Assembly (NCBI RefSeq): GCF_001659785.1
Contig: NZ_CP015961.1
Location: forward strand, 2,790,001-2,854,000
DNA from: Dietzia timorensis
Lineage (GTDB): Bacteria; Actinomycetota; Actinomycetes; Mycobacteriales; Mycobacteriaceae
Direction: 5' to 3'
DNA: 64,000 bases
In this document: positions 27,044 to 35,033 of the stretch, in pieces
Layout: every line of letters starts with the position of its first letter
Numbering within the stretch: the first letter of the stretch is position 1
Program-made: the position numbers and the translations under genes
The notes under the pieces: generated by a model
What the model saw: the letters and a program-made list of their open reading frames with translations, nothing else
Databases searched by the model: none
What the model was told of the DNA's origin: nothing

Positions 27044-28891
27044 CTATTCGCCGTTGTCGTTGGCCAGAAAGGGGAACATCCACGCGAGCTGCGGAGGTAC
27101 CGAAACCCCTGCCGGCAGCGTGATCACGCCGCTATTCAACGCGTGTACGAGGCCGCCGAATGCGAGTCCGCCAAGCGCCAGCGAACCGAGACCGAGAGCC
27201 AACGCGCTCGACGGTCCCGCCGTCGACGACACCGCACTGTTGGTCGACGATCCCACGCTGACGTGGCTACCTGCAGCCGATGCAGATCCGCCTGGAAGCG
27301 AACCCGTGCCGCTCGAACCGTTACCGAGCGACCCGGCGAGCATGTCGGGGAGCTGCCCCAGCGAGCCGAGTCCGAGTCCAAGCGAGCTCAGAGACCCAAG
27401 ACCTAGATTGTCGAGAGACCCCGTTTCCGTTGACCCCGGGGTGTCCGAACCAGTGCCCGTCGAGCCGTTGCCGGGCGATCCGTTGCCGGTCGATCCGTTG
27501 CCGGTCGACCCGTTCCCTTCCGAGCCGTTGCCCGTCGAGCCGGGAACACTCGAACCATTGCTGCTCGAGCCATTTCCGACGGAACCGGTGAAGAGTCCTG
27601 GAATCAGGCCGAGCGAACCAAGTCCGAGTGCAAGCGAGCCAAGCGAACCCGCACCGAGGTTCGATAGCGATCCGGCGTCCGAGGAGCCATCGCCGGCCGA
27701 GCCGTCTCCGAGCGAACCTCCGCCTAGAGAACCGCTGCCCAGAGAGTCCGAGCCGAGAGAGCCGAGCGAGTCGCTGCCCAGGCTTCCACTACCTCCGTCG
27801 TCATTCTCCAAATCCTCGGAAACCGTGACGGTTGCGGTCACAGTATCCGTAGTTGCGTCCGGGTACGTCACGACGACCGGAACCTCAATCGAATCGCCTG
27901 GCACGGCTTCTGCGGGCGGGGTCGTGGTCACGGCACCCGTGATCGCGTCGACGTCCACCTGCCAACCGGCGGGAGCGGAGTAATCCGAGGGCAGAGCGAA
28001 GCGGGTGCCTGCGGGCAGATCAGTGTCGCCGGTCTGCGGAAGCGTGGCGGGATGGCCGGCGACCGCTTCGCCCGGCTCATATCCTGGATTCTGGCACGAC
28101 GCGATCGACGAGCCGTTGAGCTCCGCGCGCATGCCGTAGGCGGTGTTGTTGCTGGCCGCATCCGGAAGCACCCCACCCGCAGTGGGTAGTGAGAACGCGA
28201 TCATCGCTGTGGACTTTGCGGGCATCGAGCCGATGTCGACGGTAAGAGTCTTGGCAGCCGCGTCGACGGTCACCGGCAGGGTGCGCTGGATCGGGGTGTA
28301 TCCCGCCGGGGCCCCACCGAAGCGTTCCGCCCAGGTCCGGCCCGGGGCCGTTGCCGTCGGGGCGGTCTCCCACCCATTGCTCTGCTCGACCTGCGCTGCC
28401 GATAGGTTCTGGATGGCCGCCTGGTCGTAGTCTTCGTCGTCCAGGTGGAAAACAAGCTTGCCATTCGCGATCTGATCGTCGATCGAGATCGGGACGCGCC
28501 ACCTCACCAAAGCCTGCCCGAGGGTGAAGTGCTGCAGCGAAGCGTGCCCGGCCCCGAGAGCAGGCCCACCGGACATCACATTTTGGATCCAGCCCGAATT
28601 GGACGCCGGCTTATCCGAAACCGTCGAAAGCTGCCGAGAGTACACGGCCTGCAGGTTCCATTTGATCTGGCAGGTCGCCGGATCCGAGAGATTGCCCTGC
28701 GCGGTCACGGGTGCGCTGGCAAACGTGTTCTGCTTGTAGATGTCCTGCGAGATGTTCGCCTGCTGCGCGTTTGCGGTCGCGGCGTAGTTCGCTGGCACCG
28801 CCGCCGGCACCAGCGCGACCATCGCGCTCGCCGAAAGGACTGCGGTTGCGCATAGCGCAGTTGTGCGCCGGTTACGGATCTGATATTTCAA
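27044..28891 (-). CDS. Gly/Ser/Leu-repeat surface protein with Rib/YPDG-like domain
   Basis: 615 residues from a TTG at 28891 with agggggaaaa just upstream. A long signal peptide ends at NAQQA. Residues about 45-260 form a folded domain of unknown type; about 285-360 contain VPVVVTYPDATTDTVTATVTV, the YPDG/Rib-like repeat seen in Gram-positive adhesins. About 360-560 is a Gly-Ser-Leu (SLGSDSLG) and Gly-Asn-Gly-Ser (STGNGSTGNGS) repeat stalk. The end is a Gly/Leu hydrophobic segment and HALNSGVITLPAGVSVPP, resembling the end of the small protein at 40905. No LPxTG motif. Likely a stalked cell-surface protein of the mycolic envelope. Confidence 0.75.
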   Translation of the reverse strand: MKYQIRNRRTTALCATAVLSASAMVALVPAAVPANYAATANAQQANISQDIYKQNTFASAPVTAQGNLSDPATCQIKWNLQAVYSRQLSTVSDKPASNSGWIQNVMSGGPALGAGHASLQHFTLGQALVRWRVPISIDDQIANGKLVFHLDDEDYDQAAIQNLSAAQVEQSNGWETAPTATAPGRTWAERFGGAPAGYTPIQRTLPVTVDAAAKTLTVDIGSMPAKSTAMIAFSLPTAGGVLPDAASNNTAYGMRAELNGSSIASCQNPGYEPGEAVAGHPATLPQTGDTDLPAGTRFALPSDYSAPAGWQVDVDAITGAVTTTPPAEAVPGDSIEVPVVVTYPDATTDTVTATVTVSEDLENDDGGSGSLGSDSLGSLGSDSLGSGSLGGGSLGDGSAGDGSSDAGSLSNLGAGSLGSLALGLGSLGLIPGLFTGSVGNGSSSNGSSVPGSTGNGSEGNGSTGNGSTGNGSPGNGSTGTGSDTPGSTETGSLDNLGLGSLSSLGLGLGSLGQLPDMLAGSLGNGSSGTGSLPGGSASAAGSHVSVGSSTNSAVSSTAGPSSALALGLGSLALGGLAFGGLVHALNSGVITLPAGVSVPPQLAWMFPFLANDNGE

Positions 28892-29485
28892 TTTTCCCCC
28901 TGTTGTGCATGACGTTGCTCGCCACTTCTCCCCTGTCGAAATGGCTTCATGCGAATTTTTCGGTGGGCGCCGACTGTACCGCGCCTCTATCCGACATTAA
29001 GACTATCTGTGTGCTTTTCTTTTTTGTTACACACCTTTCTGTAAGCCTTTCACCAAAGCCACATCCTGCCCACGAGTAACAGAATGTGTTTAGTAAGCCT
29101 GAGTAATCGCCGTTCTACAGCGCGGACCACGCAGGTGAAGCCACATCTTTCTTCGCGATTGCCTAACCTTCGCCGCCGTCGAGCTGCATGGCGTAATGTT
29201 TCATTTATTTTATGACTCCGTCGCTAGCCACCCCTTTTTAGTGGAAAAGCGTGTCGTCCACGCCTTCATCCCCCGCCTCCATCACGTCCACCTATGACGT
29301 CGCAGGCAAGGTGCCGCACGCGCGCGAGAGCCCTCCCGCCCCAAGACACGCATTCGCTCGGGCGAAGCCGCTCGCGGGAACTGCATAGTGAGAATTCGAT
29401 TAGGCTCGACTTCATAGAACCGAGCACCCCTGGGCTTCTCGAATCAAATAGATGGCGGCTTCCACCGAGGCAAGGCGATTGGCGC
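28892..29485. other. AT-rich gene-free region
   Basis: About 590 bases. The part 28900-29080 is strongly AT-rich with T-runs and should hold the promoter of the surface-protein gene. No credible gene is seen; the short frames lack ribosome sites. Confidence 0.45.
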
Positions 29486-29851
29486 ATGACCAGCAGCGAC
29501 CCCAACTGGCGACAACTTCTAGCCGACGAGCGCGCCTATGCCCAGTCGAGGGCCGATGAGCTCCGCGACTCTCTCGACGCACTCATTCGCAAGCGCCAAA
29601 ACGAGTCTGACGACGACGAACACGATCCCGAGGGAGACTCGCTGTCGTCGCAATGGTCAATGCTCACGGGGCTGTTGGAGTCGTCCAAAAGACAACTCCG
29701 CGAGATCGACGAGGCCTCCGCTCGACTAGCCGAGGGCGCGTACGGGTTCTGCTCGTCGTGCGGCGAGCCGATTCCAGAGGGGCAGCTGATGGCCCGCCCC
29801 TTCCGCGCGCATTGCGTTGAGTGCGCCAAAACACGAGAGTCGCCGGCGTAG
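29486..29851 (+). CDS. DksA/TraR-type zinc-finger protein
   Basis: 121 residues from the ATG at 29486. A predicted coiled coil (about 10-85, rich in Glu/Arg/Lys, with the acidic DDDEHDPEGDS tip region) is followed by the C4 zinc finger GFCSSCGEPIP...HCVECAK. DksA-like proteins enter the RNA polymerase secondary channel and adjust transcription with ppGpp; actinobacterial homologues are often called general stress or RbpA-neighbouring factors, and the exact role differs. Single gene, convergent with the next. Confidence 0.85.
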   Translation: MTSSDPNWRQLLADERAYAQSRADELRDSLDALIRKRQNESDDDEHDPEGDSLSSQWSMLTGLLESSKRQLREIDEASARLAEGAYGFCSSCGEPIPEGQLMARPFRAHCVECAKTRESPA

Positions 29852-29880
29852 TCGCCGGCCCTTTCGCCGAGTTTGGCCGA

Positions 29881-30495
29881 TCAGGCGATCTCCGCCTGGC
29901 CCTCGCACGTCGAGTACGGCGCCGCGCTCATGGGCACAGGATTGACGCTGCCGACGATGATCAGCGGGAACAACACCGACAGCGGGAACCCCTCGGCGCT
30001 TCCCTCGACCCGCCACGTCACCGTGCCGACACCGGTGGGCACGTCGAAGTACGCGAACGGGGCATCGCCACCGAACGGCCCGAACGGCACCTCGCCTGTC
30101 TCGTCCGTGGTCGTGTTCGTCCAGTGGAACGTTCCCGAGGTGTTGGTAAACCACGATCCGCCCTCAATCGACACGTCCGCGACGCCGGATTCGCCCTCCT
30201 TGGTGACAACCTGCACGTCGACGCTCGTGGCGACCGAACCGAGAGACGGGTCGAGCCCGACACACTGCCCGCCCGCGACGGCGGAACCGAGGTCTCCGGA
30301 GCCGGCGGAGGCGAGGCCGCCCCCGGCCAGCGCGGCAACGGAGCCGGGGAACATCTCCGCGGAGTTCACGGCACCTTCGAGCGAGTTCGGGTCGATGGAT
30401 CCGGTCGGCTGCGCGGAGGCAGTCGCGGGGATAGTGACCATCAAGGCGCAAGCCGAAAAGGCTGCGGCGCCGCGGGCAATGGTGGAAGGTTGCAT
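29881..30495 (-). CDS. Secreted protein, GQC-DP family, paralogue 1
   Basis: 204 residues with signal peptide (ATASAQ). Conserved marks shared with 32278-32880 and 47280-47906: an N-terminal GGQCVGLDPSLGS, FHWTNTTTDETGEV, YFDVPTGVGTVTW and a C-terminal STCEGQAEIA, giving two invariant Cys likely to form a disulfide. No enzyme motif; a beta-rich secreted domain is likely. Unknown family. Its promoter box is shared with paralogue 2 and it faces the ECF sigma gene. Confidence 0.72.
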   Translation of the reverse strand: MQPSTIARGAAAFSACALMVTIPATASAQPTGSIDPNSLEGAVNSAEMFPGSVAALAGGGLASAGSGDLGSAVAGGQCVGLDPSLGSVATSVDVQVVTKEGESGVADVSIEGGSWFTNTSGTFHWTNTTTDETGEVPFGPFGGDAPFAYFDVPTGVGTVTWRVEGSAEGFPLSVLFPLIIVGSVNPVPMSAAPYSTCEGQAEIA

Positions 30496-30541
30496 GGCAA
30501 TTCCTTTGAAGTGATACGAGAGCCCATCCGCCTCTGGTTAG

Positions 30542-30570
30542 ACTCTGCAACAATCGATTAACGGTGTCAA
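30542..30570 (-). promoter_or_regulatory. Promoter of secreted paralogue 1
   Basis: Minus strand: TTGACA (30565-30570), 17 bases, CAGAGT (30542-30547). The -35 region is embedded in GTTGACACCGTTAAT, which recurs before paralogue 2 at the same distance from the start. Confidence 0.5.
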
Positions 30571-30626
30571 CGTTTTTCACCCGATCGCGCCACACGAATC
30601 CACGGGGAGGAAGGAGCGGCGCCGCG

Positions 30627-31589
30627 ATGGCCACCCACACGCTCGAAACAGAAACCTACCGCCGCGAACTCACGGTCCACTGCTACCGATTCTTCGGCAG
30701 CCTCACCGACGCAGAGGACGCCGTCCAGGAAACGATGCTCCGCGCATGGACGCGCGAAAAGGACCTCGAAAAGCGCTCGTCCCTGCGCAAGTGGCTCTAT
30801 TCGATCGCCACCAACGTGTGCATCGACATGCAGCGCGCCCCGCAGCGCCGCTCCCTCCCCATGGACCTCGTCGACTCCGGCAATGTCCCCACCACGCAGG
30901 ACCCACTCACCACCCGTCCCGAGCGCACGTGGATCGGCCCTATCCCCGACGCCCGCCTCGGCCACGCCGGCGACCCCTCCGAACTCACCCTCCAGCGGGA
31001 CTCGGTCCGCCTCGCCTTTATCGCCACGCTCCAGCACCTGCCGCCCCGCCAGCGCGCGGTCCTCATCCTCCGCGACGTCCTCGCGTGGTCGGCGAAAGAA
31101 TGCGCGGAACTCCTCGACGACAGCGTCGCATCCATCAACTCCGCGCTTTCCCGCGCCCGCCTCACCATGGCGGAGCACGACCCCGCCGGAACAAGCACCA
31201 CGTTGGATGACGCCGCAGATGCCTTACTCCGCGAGTACGTATCCGCCTTCGAAGCCTTCGACATATCGCGCCTCGTGGAGCTGCTCGCAGAGGATGCTCG
31301 ATTCAGCATGCCGCCGTTCGAACTATGGCTCCGCGGCCGCGACTCCATCGAGCAGTGGTGGCGCGGGCCGGGCCAGGTGTGCCGCAATGCCCGAACGATC
31401 ATCACGACCGCGAACGGCCAGCCGGCGGTCGCCGTCTATCACTCGGCGGGCCCGGGCCAGTGGGCCCCTTTCGCAATCCACGTGCTCGACGTCGCCGACG
31501 ACAGAATCTCGATGATCACCCAGTTCATCGGCCCCGAGCACTTCCACGACTTCGGCCTGCCGCCGAAGCTGGACGAACACCCGGCCTAG
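30627..31589 (+). CDS. ECF RNA polymerase sigma factor, SigG-like with SnoaL tail
   Basis: 320 residues from the ATG at 30627 (ggaggaaggag site). Sigma region 2 (LTVHCYRFFGSLTDAEDAVQETMLRAW) and region 4 (LQHLPPRQRAVLILRDVLAWSAKECAELLDDSVASINSALSRAR) are clear. The C-terminal 110 residues form a SnoaL-like domain (YVSAFEAFDISRLVELLAEDARFSMPP) seen in SigG/SigJ-type ECFs, where it replaces an anti-sigma partner and regulates activity in cis. No anti-sigma gene is adjacent. The RibD-like gene follows on the same strand. Probably senses envelope or genotoxic stress. Confidence 0.9.
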   Translation: MATHTLETETYRRELTVHCYRFFGSLTDAEDAVQETMLRAWTREKDLEKRSSLRKWLYSIATNVCIDMQRAPQRRSLPMDLVDSGNVPTTQDPLTTRPERTWIGPIPDARLGHAGDPSELTLQRDSVRLAFIATLQHLPPRQRAVLILRDVLAWSAKECAELLDDSVASINSALSRARLTMAEHDPAGTSTTLDDAADALLREYVSAFEAFDISRLVELLAEDARFSMPPFELWLRGRDSIEQWWRGPGQVCRNARTIITTANGQPAVAVYHSAGPGQWAPFAIHVLDVADDRISMITQFIGPEHFHDFGLPPKLDEHPA

Positions 31590-31701
31590 AACCAAAGGCA
31601 CACCCACGCGCGAAAAAATCTTCGCCCCCACCGATCATTTCCGCGCGCCCGCTCCGTCTGTATTGGTGAAAGCATTTCGCACACCAAGAAAGGCGCACAC
31701 C

Positions 31702-32250
31702 ATGTCCACGAAAATCATTGCCGGTCTCTTCTACTCCCTCGACGGCGTCGTGGAGAGCCCCGACCAGTGGCAGTTCGACGCGTTCGGCCCCGAAGAAAGC
31801 GCGACGATGAGCGAGCTCGTCTCTAACGCCACCGAGATGGTCATCGGCCGCACGCTCTGGCAGGAGTGGTCGGAATTCTGGCCGCAGGCAGGCGGCCCCT
31901 TCGGCGAGTGGGTCAACCCCGTCCGCAAGCACGTCCTTTCCAGCCAGCACTCGGGCGATCTCGACTGGAACAGCACCGTCATCGACGGCGACGTGGAAAC
32001 TTACATCCGCGACCTCAAGGAATCCACCTCCGGCGACATCGTCGTCTCCGGCGTCGAGGCCGTGCGCTCACTCTTCCTCGCCGGCCTCATCGACGAGCTC
32101 ACGCTCACCACGCACCCCGTCATCGCAGGCCACGGCAAGAAGCTCTTCGATGCCGAGACGCCGATCACCCGCCTCCAGCTCCTTCGCACCACCGGAACTC
32201 CGGCGGGCAACGTCATTTCCACATACGCGCTCAAAGACACCAATGGATGA
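31702..32250 (+). CDS. RibD C-terminal/dihydrofolate-reductase-fold protein
   Basis: 182 residues from the ATG at 31702 (aagaaagg site). IAGLFYSLDGVVESP, MVIGRTLWQEWSEFWP, GDIVVSGVEAVRSLFLAGLIDELTLTTHPVIAGHGKKLF match the RibD-C/YyaP family of NADPH-binding reductase-fold proteins. Substrate unknown; these genes commonly follow SigG/SigJ-like ECF factors and are probable target-operon members. Convergent with the secreted paralogue at 32278 with 27 bases between stops. Confidence 0.88.
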   Translation: MSTKIIAGLFYSLDGVVESPDQWQFDAFGPEESATMSELVSNATEMVIGRTLWQEWSEFWPQAGGPFGEWVNPVRKHVLSSQHSGDLDWNSTVIDGDVETYIRDLKESTSGDIVVSGVEAVRSLFLAGLIDELTLTTHPVIAGHGKKLFDAETPITRLQLLRTTGTPAGNVISTYALKDTNG

Positions 32251-32277
32251 CGTCGGACGCCGAAGCGCTTCAAGCCG

Positions 32278-32880
32278 CTAGGCGATGTCCGCCGCGCCGG
32301 TGCAGGTCGATACCGGGGTGGTGATGACCGGACCTTCGCCGAAGATGCCAACCGCAGATAGCGGCACGGAGACGGAGAACGGCACGGCTTCCTGGCGGGC
32401 GTCGGCGTGCCATGTCACATGGCCGGCGCCAGTGGGGATGTCGTGATACGCGTAAGCCGCGTCCGCAATGAGGGGACCGAAGTCCACCGCGCCCGAAGCG
32501 CCAGTGGTCTCGTTGGTCCAGTGCAGCGTGCCCACAGTTCCGCTGACGATACCGCCGAGGAATTCGGTGGCCGCGACCCCCGGCTCACCTTCCTTCGACC
32601 CCATCGTGATTTGCAGCGAATTCGCCGCGAGCGAGCCGAGGGCGGGGTCGATGGCGACGCAATTACCTCCCGCGACCTGCGTCGCGAGGTCGGACGAGCC
32701 CGCCAGCGCGAGCGAGCCGCCCACGGTGTTCATGGACATGACGGCCGGGAATTCCGCGGGCCCGAGCGATGCGGGGTCGATGGATCCACTGTCTTGGGCG
32801 GCGGCCGTGGCCGGCACCGTAAGGAGGAGTGCGCCGGCGCCGACGAGCGCCAGTCCGCGGGTCAGGGTTGAGGATCGCAT
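32278..32880 (-). CDS. Secreted protein, GQC-DP family, paralogue 2
   Basis: 200 residues. Signal peptide ends at AAAQ. GGNCVAIDPALGSL, LHWTNETTGASGAVDFGP, YHDIPTGAGHVTWHA and STCTGAADIA align with paralogue 1 along the whole length, including both Cys. The pair brackets the ECF sigma operon, and both carry the same promoter motif, so co-regulation is likely. No known family. Confidence 0.72.
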   Translation of the reverse strand: MRSSTLTRGLALVGAGALLLTVPATAAAQDSGSIDPASLGPAEFPAVMSMNTVGGSLALAGSSDLATQVAGGNCVAIDPALGSLAANSLQITMGSKEGEPGVAATEFLGGIVSGTVGTLHWTNETTGASGAVDFGPLIADAAYAYHDIPTGAGHVTWHADARQEAVPFSVSVPLSAVGIFGEGPVITTPVSTCTGAADIA

Positions 32881-32928
32881 GGGGATGTCCTTCCACAGGG
32901 GATATGACGTGCGTCACCGTCGCACAAA

Positions 32929-32957
32929 ACTTTGCTGCACTTAATTAACGGCGTCAA
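32929..32957 (-). promoter_or_regulatory. Promoter of secreted paralogue 2
   Basis: Minus strand: TTGACG (32952-32957), 17 bases, CAAAGT (32929-32934), with the extended GTTGACGCCGTTAAT context shared with paralogue 1. Confidence 0.5.
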
Positions 32958-33153
32958 CAGTTCATCAGCATTGTCGCCCGAGTCGTTACTTCCGCGTGGC
33001 CGAAGCGACGCTCGCGACGGCGAAAGCCGCTTGAGACAGGGCCTCTATGACGCGGGAAAGCAGTCGCCGACCATTTCCCGTCCCCCGCGCAATTCCAAGT
33101 CCCCCACCTGATTCCGGGCAGTTCTCATCCGCCACACAGTCGCAACGGGAACA

Positions 33154-34974
33154 ATGGCCGCCATGCATCCTGCAAAGTCCGCAACTCCTGCCCTGCTCCT
33201 CGGCCCCATGCTGCGCTACGTCGACGAGACCCGCGCGACGGTGTGGGTCGAGACCTCCGAGCCGTGCTCCGCCACGGTGCGCGTGGACGGCAAGGAATTC
33301 AGCGAGCGCACGTGGGAGGTCTTCGGCCACCACTTCGCGCTCGTCCAGCTCGAAGGCCTGCCCCAGGGCGAGACGCTCCCCTACCAGCTCGATATCGACG
33401 GCGCGCAGGTATGGCCCGAGCCCGGCGGTCGCGAAAGCGTCATCCGCACGCTCGGCGAGAACACTGCCGTGCGGCTGTCGTTCGGTTCGTGCCGCCGCGG
33501 CGAGAAGCAGTCCCCGCAGATGCTGCGCAAGATCGGCGCGGACGCCCTTGTCGCGCTCGCCAACCAGATGTCCGATACTCCGCACTCGCTGTGGCCGGAC
33601 GCGATGCTGCTGCTCGGCGACCAGATCTACGCGGACATCCCCAGCGAGGACATCGCCACTCGCCTCGAAAAGCGCCGCGAGGCCGGCCAGGGCCCGAAGG
33701 CCGTCAGAGAATCGAGGGGCGCGGGCGGCGACCGCGACGTCTCCCAGGAGATCTGCGACTTCGAGGAATACTCGTGGCTCTACCACGAATCCTGGTCGGA
33801 TCCGGACGTGCGCTGGCTGCTGTCCACGGTCCCGAGCTGCATGATCCTCGACGACCACGACCTGCGCGACGACTGGAACTCCTCCCGCTTCTGGCGCGCG
33901 GAGATGACCGCGCAGCCCTGGTGGGAAGACCGTGTCGCCGGCGCGTTCTCCAGCTACTTCGTCTACCAGCACCTAGGCAACCTCTCCCCCGACGAGCTCG
34001 CTGACGAACCCACCTATCAGCAGTTGCGCACCCGCACCTCCCCGGAGGAACGCGAAACCCTGCTCACCGATTTCTCGGTCGAGGCCGACGCCGACCCCGC
34101 CACCTCGACGTGGAGCTACCACCGCGATTTCGGTCGCGTCCGGGTGCTCATGCTCGACGTGCGCGCCTCGCGCCACCTGCACCAGGGCGACCGCCTCGTC
34201 ATGGACCACAGCGAGTGGGATTGGGTCCGCAAGATGAGCCTCGACGCCGACGTCGACCATCTCCTGTTCGGCTCCTCGCTGCCGGCGTTCATGGTGCCGG
34301 CGCTGCACCACATCGAGGGCTGGAACGAGGCGACGGTCGAGCTCCTCGACAAGCACCCGCAGCAGTCCAAGTTCGCCGAGTGGATGCGCCGCACCGTGGA
34401 TCTCGAGCACTGGGCGGCGTTCCGGAAGTCCTTCGATAATTTCGTCGAGCTGCTCACCGAGCTCGCCCGAGGAGAAGGCCGCCGCACGCCGTCATCCATT
34501 CTCGTGTTGGGCGGCGACGTGCACTGCTCCTATCTGGAGGAGGTGGAGCTCACGGATCCGAGCGTCGCCGATTCGCGGACGCAGGTGCATCAGCTTGTGA
34601 TGTCGCCGTACCGCAATCCGCTGCACCGGCCGATCCGCGTGGTCAACCAGATCGCGCGGCTACGGCCGATCATCGCGGTGATGCGGCTGCTCGCGCGCGG
34701 GCGCGGCGTGGTCGAGCCGCCGGTCTCGTGGCGCGTATCGGACGGGATCTGGTTCGGCAACGGGGTCATGACACTCGTGCTCGAGGGCCGCCACGCCCAC
34801 GTCGAGGTCGACCATGCGCAGGTCGTGTGGCCGCTGCGAGGACTCGGCCGTTTCCTCACGCGCGTGCCGTTCGCGATGCCGCGCAGGAAGGGCCGCACCT
34901 CTGACGGCGGAGATGCGAAGACCGCCCCGCGGCAGATCCTCCGCCGGACCCTCAACAAGAAGCTCGCGGGGTAA
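33154..34974 (+). CDS. PhoD-like alkaline phosphatase D family protein
   Basis: 606 residues. Metal-site motifs of the PhoD/purple acid phosphatase-like fold are in order: SFGSCRRGE (about 110), MLLLGDQIYAD (150), MILDDHDLRDDWNSS (235) and LVLGGDVHCSY (450). No Tat or Sec signal is present, unlike exported PhoD, so it probably acts in the cytoplasm on a phosphodi- or monoester. The C-terminal about 60 residues are basic. No phosphate-regulon genes are next to it. Start at 33154 is preferred over an ATG three codons later. Confidence 0.86.
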   Translation: MAAMHPAKSATPALLLGPMLRYVDETRATVWVETSEPCSATVRVDGKEFSERTWEVFGHHFALVQLEGLPQGETLPYQLDIDGAQVWPEPGGRESVIRTLGENTAVRLSFGSCRRGEKQSPQMLRKIGADALVALANQMSDTPHSLWPDAMLLLGDQIYADIPSEDIATRLEKRREAGQGPKAVRESRGAGGDRDVSQEICDFEEYSWLYHESWSDPDVRWLLSTVPSCMILDDHDLRDDWNSSRFWRAEMTAQPWWEDRVAGAFSSYFVYQHLGNLSPDELADEPTYQQLRTRTSPEERETLLTDFSVEADADPATSTWSYHRDFGRVRVLMLDVRASRHLHQGDRLVMDHSEWDWVRKMSLDADVDHLLFGSSLPAFMVPALHHIEGWNEATVELLDKHPQQSKFAEWMRRTVDLEHWAAFRKSFDNFVELLTELARGEGRRTPSSILVLGGDVHCSYLEEVELTDPSVADSRTQVHQLVMSPYRNPLHRPIRVVNQIARLRPIIAVMRLLARGRGVVEPPVSWRVSDGIWFGNGVMTLVLEGRHAHVEVDHAQVVWPLRGLGRFLTRVPFAMPRRKGRTSDGGDAKTAPRQILRRTLNKKLAG

Positions 34975-35033
34975 CCGACACCTTAAAGCGTGGGTGAAAG
35001 CAGCCTGTAAAGCGGACCCATAATCCTCGTTCC

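Noticed and set aside
27300-27800. Possible CRISPR-like repeats
   Set aside because: They are codon-level Gly-Ser-Leu and Gly-Asn repeats in one coding frame, without spacers.
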